Source of the DNA: Diabrotica undecimpunctata
Lineage: Eukaryota; Arthropoda; Insecta; Coleoptera; Chrysomelidae
DNA: 64,000 nt
Assembly: GCF_040954645.1 (NCBI RefSeq)
Contig: NC_092803.1
Span: 125,501,461 to 125,565,460 of the forward strand
Direction: 5' to 3'
Both the position numbers and the translations under genes were made by a program. The number at the start of each line of letters is the position of its first letter. The first letter of the stretch is position 1. Under the pieces are notes generated by a model that saw only the letters and a list, made by a program, of their open reading frames with translations, ran no database searches and was not told the DNA's origin. Of the stretch, positions 47,758-60,924 are shown piece after piece.

Positions 47758-48845
47758 TTAAAATGTACTTTGAGAAAAATAATATTCGTGGTAGAAAACT
47801 AATAGCTATTTCAGACAATTGCTGCGGACATAATAAAAACTGAACCATCATTGGCCTTTGTCTTTATCTTTTACAAAATGATCATTTTAACGAAATAGTT
47901 CATATATTTCTTCAGGTAGGACACACAATGTTGCCAAGCGACAGAGACTTTTTTGTTGTAGAAAATTATGTCAAGAAAAACTCTGAAATAGTCTATTTGC
48001 CCAATCACTGGGAAGATATTTTGAAGAAGTTTCAGAACAAAAACCTTTTTCTAGTAACTAGGGTTCAGCAATGGGATATACATGAATGCTTAGTACTGAA
48101 AAGCTATTTAATTCAACCAGTAGGTATTTTACAAAGTAGTGTAAAATTATACCTTTCTTTAGAAGTTGCCAAAAATATAAAATATTCAGCATCATACAAT
48201 GGAATATTTCATTCCATGTCCTTGAATAAAAGAAGAAATTCCACTTACTCAAAAATATAATCATCCCCTTAGTACTCATCCAGAACAACTGAAATATGTA
48301 AAATCAGTCTTGGAATGGATTTCAGCTGTTTATCACGAATGGTATATAAATTTAAATAAACTCCTAGTATCTACCAAATTATGTTAAGTCAACAGCACTT
48401 AACCCATCAAAGCCTTGTGTGACCACTTGGTTACGAAAACACAACATCATTTAATGTTAATTGTAACTCAAGTTAACGCTAGAAATCTATCCGCAGTTTA
48501 ACTTTTCGTTACTAGATGTCAGTGTATTCAATTTGTTACAGTGTTACATTCCACAGTTTGGAGCGAAAGAATAGTATAGTTGCATGAATTCATGCGTATT
48601 AACGAAAGTGCAAATTATGGAACCAAGATTTGAGTAAGTAGTTGTATTAGTTTACTATTAAGACTTTCCGGCAATATAAATAATTATTGATATAGTTAAG
48701 GAAGTAGGTTATAACATAAAAAATATTGCAGGCAACCTGCCAAATGGTCACACTAGGTTAATGAGAGATCTGATTATTTGTTTATTTACAGGAGAAGTTT
48801 GAGGAAGTCCTGGATATGGTTTATAACGATGACAATGATGCAACA

Positions 48846-49012
<167 letters not shown>

Positions 49013-49065
49013 AACTCTTAAATATTGGGGAAATCTGCAAGAAATACTCTAATGTGTATCAAATG

Positions 49066-49117
49066 TTTCGCCGAACGTTTTCGCCAAAGAGAATTAATTT
49101 GGCTTCTTCAGGGCTGA
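49066..49117 (-). ncRNA. Hammerhead ribozyme motif, all stems paired
   Basis: On the minus strand, stem I is UUUC-A-GCC with GGC-GAAA (one bulged A). CUGAAGA lies at 49111-49105, stem II is gccaaa/uuuggc, GAAA at 49082-49079, stem III AC/GU, then UC with cleavage between 49073 and 49072. Every conserved core base fits the CUGANGA...GAAA consensus. It differs from the 398-bp units and probably comes from a Penelope-type element. Confidence 0.8.
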
Positions 49118-49359
49118 AAGAGAATAAATTATAATTAGCTACCATATATTATCTATTAAAACATTATTGATCTTACCGTAACTTAGAATTGTAGAGTTAG
49201 AATATTAAAAAACTTTGCTAGTAACATAGTGGTGTTTTTTGTTACTATGTGCAAAAAAAAAGTTTTTTATAAGGATTGAAATGTATGATAGCTTCGAACT
49301 TGACACGTAAAGGCTTACCCAAGGTTAATCGAAAAACCCAATGCAACTACATTACATGC

Positions 49360-49361
<2 letters not shown>

Positions 49362-49413
<52 letters not shown>
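49362..49413. repeat. (TA)n microsatellite
   Basis: Second TA tract inside the piggyBac transposase; the hammerhead-bearing segment lies between the two. Confidence 0.99.
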
Positions 49414-49415
<2 letters not shown>

Positions 49416-50638
49416 TGATCCGAAGATTACTTTGGACGAGCTCAAATGTTTTTTGGGTATTTTGATTGTGTCTGGATATAATTGTCTTCCTGGAAAAAGG
49501 TTTTATTGGGACATTGGAGCAGACATTTTAAATAAAATGGTGAAGGATGCAATGCGTCGCGACAAGTTCCAGTATCCAGTATCCAGAAAATGCGTTTCAT
49601 GCACTATGCTGATAATACGCAAATGGATTTAAATGATAAAATGTGGTAATTGAGACCAGTAGTCAAAAAAAATTACAGAGTACTTTTCTCAAATATTATC
49701 AACCAACTGAAAATATGAATTATAATGAGTCGATGGTGAAATATTACGGCCGCCACAGTGTATTTAAAAGAAAAAGGGTATGGTGTCAGAGGAACAATAA
49801 GAGAGAACAGAATAAATACCACAAGAGGTTATTGGGTTTCAAAAATTGACAAATAAGATGGTATTATGTTGACAAGATGGATGGATAATGCCGTCGTAAC
49901 AATGGCATTAACTTCATATGTTGTGCATCATATTTAACAAGTGAAACGTTATTCACATTCTGAAAAAAAAGTCGTCCAAGTTCCACGTCCACATGTTGTT
50001 GAAATGTATAAAAAGTTTATGGTAGCCACTGATAGAATGGATGAGGATTTAACGAGATACCGTATAAGTATTCGTAGTAAGAAATGGTATTGGTCTATAC
50101 TTACATGGTTAATTGATGCTGCAGTGTAAAATGCGTGGATACTTTATAAGTGTTCAGAAAGACCGACAACTAATTTGATTTTTCGACGTGAAATCGCTAC
50201 TACTTACATTATCAAATTAAAAAACCTTCCCATTAGACCTGGTAGACCAACAATAAGTAGAAAAAGTTATCTCTTAACAGAATCTCTGACAACATTAGGT
50301 ACGATGCTATTAACCATCTCATTGTACATGTTCCTAACAAAAAACAAAGGCGGTGCGCAGGAGAAGGGTGCTGCTCAGTAGGACGTACGCAGTGTGAGAA
50401 ATGCGATATTTGACTCTGCATTGAATGCTTTGCCATATTTCATAAAGAGTAAATCTTATAATATTTTTATAGTATTTTGACCTAGTGTTACCATATGGTT
50501 ACAGTTTGTAATGTCATATGTTCGATAAACAAATAAAATTTAATACGTTTTTCTGCTTATTTGTATTTTTCCTAAACTAAACTTAGCAAAAAACCACCAG
50601 TTTTACAAAAAAAATTAATTCAGGCTTTGATGGGCATG

Positions 50639-52290
<1,652 letters not shown>

Positions 52291-53008
52291 TACTCGCAAT
52301 CTGGTATATTATGTGATACTGTATGGTTTGTGAGCACAGTGCGATCCCACAATAGCTTTTAGTTGTCATTAAACGTATTGATAATATGAAAGATGGTTTG
52401 TTTGCAGAAGTCCCAATTTAAAAGCTATCTCTTAATAAAGGATCTTTTCTACCGAGTCATGCCGTTTCTTATATTTAGTTGTAGAACATTTCTGGCAGCC
52501 ACCGGTAAGATGATCGTTTCTTGGGCTTGACATTCATATTGGAATTTGTAGTTTTGGACCTGAGGGTCTTTGACAATATATTTGAGGTAATTTTTTGTTG
52601 ATAACCAAATTCTAAATGACAAATAATGAACCTTCTGTTCCAGGGAACATCTTTCTTGATGTCAATCAATAGTTCGACGTAATATTGTCGACATAGTCTT
52701 GACTGACTTCATTGGGACGTCACCCGTATAGAGGTTTACCCATCCAGGTGCGCATTTTTTCGTCCTTAGTAAGATGGTTTATGCGCATATCTGGTTCCCT
52801 CAGTTTAATCGGTGTTGCGCAAATCGCGCAGTAGATTAGGAGTAGATGTCTCAGCTTACACCTAAAAATAAGGTCTTAAATTAGTAATCTGTTATTCTAA
52901 TTGCTCACTTACATCCATAAGTCCTCGTCCTCCTAAATACCGCGGTAATGTCGTTCTTTCTACTGCACTTCGAGAATGACATTTTTGTGCCTTTGTAAGG
53001 TGTGTTCG
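52291..53008. other. Intergenic, no gene seen
   Basis: No supported coding frame or repeat end. Confidence 0.5.
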
Positions 53009-53019
53009 TACTTTAGTAT

Positions 53020-53995
53020 CTTCTTCTTCTTCCTCTTTATAATCAATTCTGCTTGTTCATTGGCGGATTAATACCTCTATTGTCACTCCATCTTTTGCGC
53101 GGTCGTTCGATACTTCTTCTGCCGATTGGTGACTTATCTCTTGCTATTTTAACGACACGGGTCTTCTTCATTCTGCTTATGTGGTTATTCCATTCTTTTT
53201 TTCTATTTTGTATCCATTCATTTATACACTGTACGTTACCTTTTCTTGTAATGTCTTCACTTCTCTTTCGATCTCTCAACGTAATTCCTTTCAGTACTCT
53301 CATCTCTGCCGTTTTCAGTAGCCTTTGCATTGTGGCTGTGTCGGGTCTTGTTTCTGAGGCATATGTCATTATTGGTCTTACAGTGGCTTTATAAATTCCT
53401 GACTTGATCTCAGTGTCAATGTGTCTGTTTCGCCATATAGTGTTATTAAGGGATCCTGTCAGTCTATTTGCTTTTTATACTTGATCTCTCACTTCTTTGT
53501 CCAGGTCTCCATAGCTAGACAGTGTAATTCCCAGGTATTTTATTTTCATTACTTGTTCAATACTGATGCCATCAATTTCTATTTTACATCTAATTGGTTC
53601 TTTGCTGACTACTATTGTTTTAGTTTTCTGAGATGAGATTGTCATATTAAATTCTTTTGCTCTTATGTTAAATGTGTGGACCAGTCTTTGCAGACTATCT
53701 TCGTCTTGGGCTATCAATATTGCGTCGTCTGCGTAACAGAGTATTTTTACCTCTTTGTTTCCCATTCTGTATCCTCTTCCTTTGTTAATGGTTTTGATGA
53801 TTTCAGCCATGATCAAATTGAAGAGCATGGGGCTCAATGAATCCCCTTGTCTTATTCCGCTGCCTATTTCCATAGGTTTTATAAGTTGTCTATCTATTTT
53901 GACTTCCATTTTGTTGTTTTGGTAGATGTTATCGATAGTTTTATAATATTTTATAAAATTTAACTTCTCTATTACTACTTTAGGGTACTCTAGGG
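53020..53995 (-). pseudogene. 5'-truncated LINE reverse transcriptase, 11-bp TSD
   Basis: tactttagtat at 53009-53019 and 53996-54006 flanks the piece. The minus frame 53909-53475 reads EIGSGIRQGDSLSPMLFNLI and VKILCYADDAILIA with the catalytic YADD, then IKYLGITLSSYGDL. After a stop at 53475-53477 it resumes with RPIMTYASETRPD, WIQNRKKEWNNHISRM and a basic end (GRRSIERPRKRWSDN). The (gaa)n tail is at its left end. Only two or three breaks are present, so it is fairly young. The endonuclease and first part of the palm are missing. Confidence 0.9.
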
Positions 53996-54006
53996 TACTT
54001 TAGTAT

Positions 54007-54756
54007 GATAATTTAAATATAAAAGTGGAGTACAAATACTTTTTTCTATAATTGGTATATCATTGAAATTGACTAAATTGGTTTTTGTGGATGTAACTAC
54101 TTTAAACCTCAATATTTAACAATACGAGTAATATGCCCTTTTAATTTAAATAACTAAATGTAAGTTTTAGTATTAGTTTAAACAACGCACTTTATTATTT
54201 GCGTTTTAAAATTTAAGCGTGAGCATATAATTCCTAAAAGCATATTTCGTAATAGAGAATAGTTTTTAAAACATTTAAATTTTTCTGTAAAAAGAGACTT
54301 TAACTTTAACCTCGTTTTGTTAAAAACATATAACTTTTTCATTACCAATTAACAATATACACTTAAAAGTATATTTTAAAATTTATTTAATTCCTTTTTC
54401 GTCATACAATACCTAAATATAGCCTTTAAAACAAGTGTTGTGATCATTTTGTTCAGCAGTCATTTTTTTTTAATTTAGAAAATTCAGCCGCATCCACCAT
54501 AATGGTTATTAGCGGCGCCGGCGACTACAGAATGAAAAATGAAATTTTATAAAATATTCTGATGGATTATTCAATAATTAACAAAACGAGGGTATACAAT
54601 TAACAAATGATTAACCGAAACTTGTATAATTACATTATTGTGTTTATATTGAATTAAGACTCAATGCAATTTTTTTTATTTATTTTTCAAGTAAAGATTT
54701 GCAATCTGTCCTACTTGGACAATAATCAAATTTAATAATTCAATAAGAGAAATAAA
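54007..54756. other. Intergenic, no gene seen
   Basis: AT-rich; nothing recognised. Confidence 0.5.
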
Positions 54757-55628
54757 CATGAGCGAAAATTACCTGCCAGTGGTGGTACTTTCTTTATCAA
54801 ATTTAACTAAAAGTAATATACACTCAGAAGAAATGAAGATTTGTAGAGGAGTTAGACAGGGATATGTTTTATGGCCACTTTTGTTTAACTTATATTCTGA
54901 AGAAATTTTCCAAAAGACGCTCAATAATATCAAAGCGAGAGTTACCGTTACCGGAAAATTAATTAACACCAAATTAATTAATTAATTATCACCTATTGAC
55001 AATCAATGGTAACGTGGTAGAACATGTAAAAAAATATCAGTACTTGAGAACTTTGATTAATGAAACCAATGATCATACTGCAGAAATAAACAGGCGAATA
55101 GAGATTGCCAGATCAGAATTTATACGAATGAAGCCACTCCTAACTTGCAAAAATCTAAATTTGGAAATCAGACTACGTACCATTCGCTGTTATATATTTT
55201 CAATATTATTATATGGAGCTGAGACTTGGACATTAAAAAAATGCAATTTAAAAAGAATCGAGGCTTTCGAACTCTCTTTATACCGCAGAGTATTAAAAAT
55301 ATCAAGGACTGATAGAATTACAAATAAAGAAGTAATGGAGAGGGTTGGTAAAGAAATAGAACTTATCACCACTATACAAACCAGAAAACTAGAATACTTA
55401 AGCCACGTGATGTGGGGACCAAAATATGAAATTTTGAGACTCATAATACAGGGAAAGATTCAAGGAAGAAGATCTGTTGATCGAAGGCAGAACTTATGGT
55501 TGAAGAATCTACGTGATTGGTATCAATGCAGATCGATTGATTTGTTTAGAGCAGCAAGTTCAAAAATAAAAATAGCCGTTCTGATTGCCAACCTCCGTTG
55601 GGATACGGCACTCTAAGAAGAACATTAA
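54757..55628 (+). pseudogene. LINE reverse transcriptase fragment lacking the YADD box
   Basis: 54758-54985 encodes EEMKICRGVRQGYVLWPLLF and NLYSEEIFQ; 54996-55616 encodes VKKYQYLRTLINET, LLYGAETWTLK, a SLYRRVLKISRTDRI block, LEYLSHVMWGPKY and VLIANLRWDTAL, then an (aag)n end. The catalytic YADD segment between the two frames has been deleted (about 50-60 residues). It belongs to the same family as 26961-27973. Confidence 0.85.
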
Positions 55629-55639
55629 AAAAATTTCTT

Positions 55640-57090
55640 ATGTTCTACACAATTTACTTAACTATCTGGTAAGTCCAAAAATTTGTGTCTCTTAAGTCTT
55701 CTTATTGTCCGGCTATTGTCCAGTAGGTTTACCGCACGAGAATTTGGGATAACTTTTTAATTTATTTGCGCACACATTAAAAGATTACGATGTAGGACTT
55801 CGTTATGGACGTAGTATGGTGCATTAGCAATCTGCCTAAGGACTTTCGATTGAAACCTTTGCAGGATTTCAATATTGGATTCACTTGCACACCCCCACAA
55901 TTAAAAGCCATAGGTTCAGATGGGTTTTAGAAAACTTTATTCACTAATAAATTTATTTTTTAGTAATAGTTTAGATCTTCTTTCAAGTAGCCAGTAAAGT
56001 AAGTCGTCTATAAAGATGAATGCTGAGGTATTTTGCACTATCAAATTGCGATCTATCTTGATTGTTTAGTTGTACAGGTATTCATGTCAGACGACTAGTT
56101 GTAATAGTTACATGGTTTGATTTACATTCATTAACCCCGATTTGTCATTTTCTTAACCACATCTGAATGGTGTTTAAGTGGACTTGTAACCTTTTAGATG
56201 CTTGGATAGAATTTGTGTGGGACGTGAGAATGACGGTGTCATCACCAAATCTTGCTAAAGGGCACTTTTTAGAAGTGGGTAGATCAGCCGTGTATAAAAG
56301 GTATAAGAATGGATCAAGCACTACAGTTACGATGGTACGATGGAGTTTACAGGTTTCAATGCTGTTTTCTGAAAATATCTGTCTGTTATGCAGGATTTAA
56401 ATATCCTATAGTATTCATATAGTAGATGTTGTTTAATTTTATACAGTTAACCTGGATGCCATAATTTATTAGAAGCTTGTGTGATTTCCATGAAGACTGC
56501 AGAACAACAGCGCTCTCCTTCAGATCCTGATTTGTGATATTAAAAGTTTTAGTCAACTGCAGCGTATTTTTGTCGGAATCCAAATTGGTAGTCAGCAACT
56601 AAGCAGTTTTCTTTTAGTAAAGAACTTACTTTACTATTAGCTTCTCAATAATTTTAGCCAAAATTGGTAATAAACTAATAGGTGTACATGATAATAGAGA
56701 TTCTAAAGGTTTGCCTATTTTATGGATTTAAATAACTTAAATGAATTTAAATAACTTGAGCCACTTTCCATTCTGAAGGAAAAGATCCTAATCTTAATAC
56801 CGCATTGTAGATTTGTGTTAAACAAGAGGATTGCATTTTGTAGTAATTGACACAAGACAAATCTACTAACCCGCTCATAAAAAAAGGTTTCTATTTAATA
56901 GTATTGAGTATAGCGTCAATAATTTTGGTTTTTCTAAAAGGTTTAACAGGCAGAGACATCTGATAACAGCAGTCCAAATATTTATGCATATTTTTTACTT
57001 TTTCTGGATTTATCTTACAGGCTAGTTTCCAGGCGTTGGAGAAATATATTTGTCTTTTCGTCATCAGTGCATGCCTTATACTTAATAATG
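55640..57090 (-). pseudogene. Jockey-like LINE reverse transcriptase, heavily decayed
   Basis: Leftwards from about 57000: INPEKVKNMHKYLDC, KPFRKTKIIDAIL, LTQIYNAVLRLGSFPSEWKV (near 56790), PISLLPILAKIIEKL (near 56650), a deleted and scrambled palm, ARFGDDTVILTSHTNSIQAS with FGDD for the usual FADD (near 56240), LQVHLNTIQMWLRK, and a C-terminus resembling the W.CA..SNI..LQR block near 55880. Gaps and more than a dozen stops show an old copy. The family is recognised from YNA.LRL.yFP..WK and PISLLP.l.Ki.EKL. Confidence 0.82.
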
Positions 57091-57440
57091 TCCATTAGAC
57101 ATTATTAATTAATTAATATTAATTAATATTAGTTGCCTGAAGTAATTATCTACCACGTGGGTTCATCAATCAAGAGTCTAGAGCTTTAAAAAAATGTGAT
57201 GAGCTATACTATTTACACTCCGTATTGCCAGTTTAAGTATAATAACCATTTAAATAATTCTAATCTAGTACATTTAGACAATAGTAGTAGTGGATTTAGT
57301 ATTTAGACATTATCAGTTATATTCAAAGATGTCAATATTTCTTTTAAGTTTGATGAAAAATTGAATTACTACTAACTAGTACTAGAACTAATTAGTAATG
57401 CATTGGTTAGTGATCAGTGTAGTAGTGTCTGGGGGCTCGG
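57091..57440. other. Intergenic, no gene seen
   Basis: AT-rich; a ttaattaatta run lies near 57110-57135. Confidence 0.5.
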
Positions 57441-57445
57441 GCGAC

Positions 57446-57510
57446 AAAGACCTCGGAAGCCCTGAAGAAGACATCAAAGAAAATGTCGAAAGCTCGGCGC
57501 AATGATAATC
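57446..57510 (+). ncRNA. Hammerhead-like motif
   Basis: CUGAAGA (57462-57468), stem II gacau/auguc (57470-57474 with 57483-57487), GAAA (57488-57491), a minimal stem III (G/C) and UC, with cleavage predicted after 57495. Stem I pairs GCC with GGC (3 bp); extension is doubtful. Probably a Penelope-type terminal motif; no protein fragment is attached. Confidence 0.6.
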
Positions 57511-57629
57511 GACGCAGTTTAACCTGGAAGATTATCGAGTTTAATATTAATAGTAATAGTATTAATCTTAGCTCTAGGTTTAATTATACTAAACGAGGAA
57601 ATTTTTGGGAACAACTCAAACGCGGAAAC

Positions 57630-58835
57630 ACACCAACGTAGGTGGCGCTTTTTGCAGCATTACACTAGAATAGTGGAAATAGTAGGACACATTCGCAGTC
57701 TTTCCATGTTTGAGGTGGTATCCTCCCGACTGTCTAAAGACGTATCTCCGTTCGGCTCGCGGAGATAAGAATACGGGCGAGGCAAGAAGGCCCTGCCTGT
57801 CGTAAGAGGCGACTTATGGTTAGGAATCGAGAGGTGGAGAGCCTTCGCTTGAGGTGTGGGGTTTGTAGAAACGCACACGGACGTTTAGGCGTCACGGTCA
57901 CCGGTCTACACTCCTAGTATCCGAGACGAGACTCTCGGGGACCACTCTACTCTCATTCCAAGAGAACCGCGAGGTTGAACGAGCTGGGCCCGTACACACC
58001 TCTTATGGCCTTGTGCCAATCGTGGTGTTGGTGTCCCGGTACGTACCAGTCAGGGGATTTAAGAGTGGTAGAGGAGAGATCCTCGGCGGCGACCTGTCTA
58101 CGTGCGAGGTGGAAATTCCTCTACCTGCGTCACATATCCGCCTGTGGGAGAGGATAACGGGTAGGTGAGGTAATCGCAACACAGGTACTACGGGGAAGGT
58201 GAAGCCCCACGAAACGTGCCTGGTGTACATAACGTGGCACCTTCATTTTGGTGTCGGATTAGGGGCAGTGGAGGCGCTAACGGTCGTACAGCCGAAAGGC
58301 CAGGTAGACCAGGGTCCTGCCAAATTTTATTTGGAGGGCACAAAGCATTGCAATGTTTGAAGACGTAGGGCATACAGAAATAACGTTATAACAGTCTATT
58401 AATACCAATTTATACACGGAAAGTTTGACGTGTTCCTTTTGCCGTTTATTTTTATATATTCGGCGTCTCAATTCATCAAAGCTGTAGCAAAGCTGTTACT
58501 GAAATTTGTAAATCTTCTACACATTTCATATAGCTCAAACAGTCAAAAAACGATAATCGTTTTCGTTTAAGGCTACCAAAATAGGTGGCGCTTTTGTAGC
58601 ATTACACTAGAATATTGGAAATAGCAGGACACATTCGCTGGCTTTCCGTGTTTGAGTTTGAATCTATCGACTACCTCAAGACGTAGGGCATACAGAAATA
58701 ACGTTATAACAGTCTATTAATACCAATTTCTAGACGGAAAGTTTGACGTGTTCCTGTCGCCGTTTATTTTTAAATATTCGGCGTATCAATTCATAAAAGC
58801 CGTTGCAAAGCTCTTTACAACAACTTTGGACAAAA
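57630..58835. repeat. Tandem repeat of about 311 bp, first unit split by an insertion
   Basis: Unit 2 (58575-58835) shares ggtggcgctttt, gcattacactagaata and gtttgacgtgttcct blocks with unit 1. Unit 1 runs 57641-57744 and resumes at 58360-58515 after a 615-bp insertion. Corrected for the insertion the spacing is about 311 bp. No coding frame. Confidence 0.75.
57745..58359. mobile_element. GC-rich 615-bp insertion with 8-bp TSD, class unknown
   Basis: aagacgta at 57737-57744 and 58360-58367 brackets it, and the empty site is visible in the second tandem unit near 58675-58685. Its base composition is clearly higher in GC than anything nearby. It contains ctgtcgtaagaggcgactta and many short gagg/cctc blocks, but no long open frame and no terminal inverted repeat. 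It could be a SINE or a 5'-truncated LINE end; I cannot assign it. Confidence 0.7.
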
Positions 58836-59999
58836 TTTGCCTTTAGTTTTTTTATAAACTATTGTAATTTTAGCTGTCAACAATAGACAGTCAGGTAAAG
58901 GCGATTAAAAGATTAAAATTGGGGCTGCGAAAATCCAAATAGGTACATAACTTATTGTAGCCACAAAACTAATTACTATATAAGTAGGTACTTATGGTTA
59001 CAAAACTAGGTACTTTAGGTACATCCAGTCTAGTTTGGCAAAACCAATTTTAGAATATTGATCCATCCTTTGTAAACGTTTCTAATTTAGTTGCGATATT
59101 CTCATCTAAGGGTAACAATGTCTTCGACTAAAAGTTTTGCGACTAAAAGAGTTTTGCCCAAAAAGTTCATATGGAAAAAACTAAAATTATTGATATTTTA
59201 AAGAGAAAGGCCGATTTTAAAAAGTAGTATAGTGAAAGTGAAAATGTTCAACAAAAAATAGAAATAAAATTGAAGCTGTTAGATTTAGGGATAGATTTCC
59301 GAGACTATAGCAATTTCCCAGATTCTTTTCCTCCCCTCAACTGACCACCTAAACCAATTTATCACAGTCTTCAATTCGATCGTCGTTGGACACGTTACTT
59401 GGTAGGCCACCGCACCGTAGGCCCTCCACTTTCCGTCCGTCGATCGCGATCGTTTCTCCATCAACAGACCGTAGAAAATTACACTCGTTTGGAGTAATGT
59501 TGCCGGCGTTAGATTGAAAGTAAACATCGCTTCGTATAGAAACACGCTAGATCAGCTTCTAAGTTCAATAGCGCATCACGGAAATAACGGTGGGAACTGT
59601 GTGCGAAAATAGAAAAAAGAAAAGATTCGTTTGTGTTATTTCAAAGGTGTGTGTGCTCCAAATCAAAGCGAGAAAAGATGGGTGCTTTTTATCAAACGAT
59701 GGAGTGTTTATCGGAAGCTGGGAAATAAATTTTATGGGAGTAATATCGAGCGAGAGGAGATTTGGATTTGAAAATGAATCAAGAAAAAGGATAAAATAGA
59801 CAGAGTGATCCATTTAGGATTAAATCATAGATGAGAGTTTTAATTTAAAGAACATACATCAGTTTACAAAGTAAAATATAAATTTTTTTTTTTCCTTGTA
59901 AGTTTTTTAATTAATATTCATCTTTTTACTTAAAATTTTAATATTTAGTGTTATAAGATGTGTAAAGGGGAAAGATTATTGATCTTGTAAAGCAAGGAA
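58836..59999. other. Intergenic, two unsupported frames
   Basis: Frames at 59285-59545 (minus) and 59590-59799 (plus) lie in a less AT-rich block and show no known domain. They could be exons of an unknown gene, but nothing in the flanks supports it. Confidence 0.4.
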
Positions 60000-60300
60000 T
60001 GCCTCAGAGGGACAAAACTGCAGTGATAGGTGTAGCATAGTATTAAAAACTTATGCTAGGTATCAGGAATTAGAAACGCTTAATAATAGAGTAAGACAGA
60101 GTCGCCAAAAAATAACAACGGCTCGTCACTATCGTTTCATTGTCCAAGTAACTACGAGAGGTCGAGGGACCCAACAATTTCTCATCGACAACTTTTAAAA
60201 GCCACAGATGTACCTGCTCAGTTAAAATAGTTTCACGAAGCACGATTGATCGTCTAAATTGGTGTCTTTAACACCAAAACTAACACATTAGAAAAGTGGA
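60000..60300 (+). pseudogene. Tc1-like transposase N-terminal fragment
   Basis: Reads VLKTYARYQELETLNNRVRQ and SRQKITTARHYRFIVQVTTR, the second helix-turn-helix and linker of Tc1 transposases (consensus RY.ETG...R..GR.R.TT..DDRFI). The catalytic part is absent. Confidence 0.7.
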
Positions 60301-60920
60301 CGAAACAAGGCTTGGTCTAAAATTAGATGACCGACGAATTCGTGTACTTTAGGGTAAGGAACTACTTAATTACTACTTAAAGGGTAAGGAAGACAAGCAA
60401 GAAGAGAAACTGTCTGAAATCGAAGAAGTATTATGAATTTGGGTACTAAATAACAATGCTGACATAAAAAACAAATGCAAATATTTTTGGCACATTGCCA
60501 TTATTAGTAAAAAATTAAAAAATACCATTAAATAAAGTTATAATGACGACAAAGTCATTTATACATTGATCAATCTATTTCTACTAAACAATCCTAAGGT
60601 CTTTAGTTATACTTTGTTGTTGTTATTTATCTGTATTAATAGTTAATTTATTGTTTGAGAATCTTTTGTATAAGAGTGAGTATAATATTAAATAGATTAA
60701 GATTATAGTTAAATGTGGTAGAAAAATGCTTATTAGACAAGTGCGAAGAACAACTACAAAGAGCGAAAAAATCGACTTCTTTTTCTCATTGAATGGCTTT
60801 GCATCTCGGGGTGAGTCTTCACCGCATCCACTACAGCTCTCCATCTTCTACAATCTTGCGCTTTCATTAAAAAAAAATCAAATAAAAAAAAGAAACAAAA
60901 TTAAAACTAAGTATTTCCTC
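60301..60920. other. Intergenic, no gene seen
   Basis: AT-rich; short frames at 60623-60926 are unsupported. Confidence 0.5.
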
Positions 60921-60924
60921 CGTT

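Larger units (their letters stand above)
44900..48390 (+). pseudogene. Uncharacterised transposase-like gene, hit by three insertions
   Basis: Fragments in order: REYKQYRGKGNIVYSKTQDP with Cys-x5-Cys (44925-44959 joining 46363-46460); FLSIHGLQKNLGRVENLV and DLRGRHSNHPKKYF (46636-46876); YEKYVGECILQ (46873-47122); ELHHRKAEADQQAVRD (47440-47520); LIAISDNCCGHNKN (47790-47843); and GHTMLPSDRDFFVVENYVKK with VYLPNHW (47920-48010). I know this as a recurrent unnamed insect family with N-terminal Cys residues, a D-N-C-G-x-N motif and a GHT...D.D block, like a DDE-type enzyme. The retrozyme array (44960-46350), a 317-bp repeat (47102-47418) and a LINE piece (47523-47757) interrupt it. Stops are frequent. 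Confidence 0.65.

Noticed and set aside
59285..59799. Two facing frames as a host gene
   Set aside because: No recognised domain, no exon boundaries, and both could be chance frames in a less AT-rich block.
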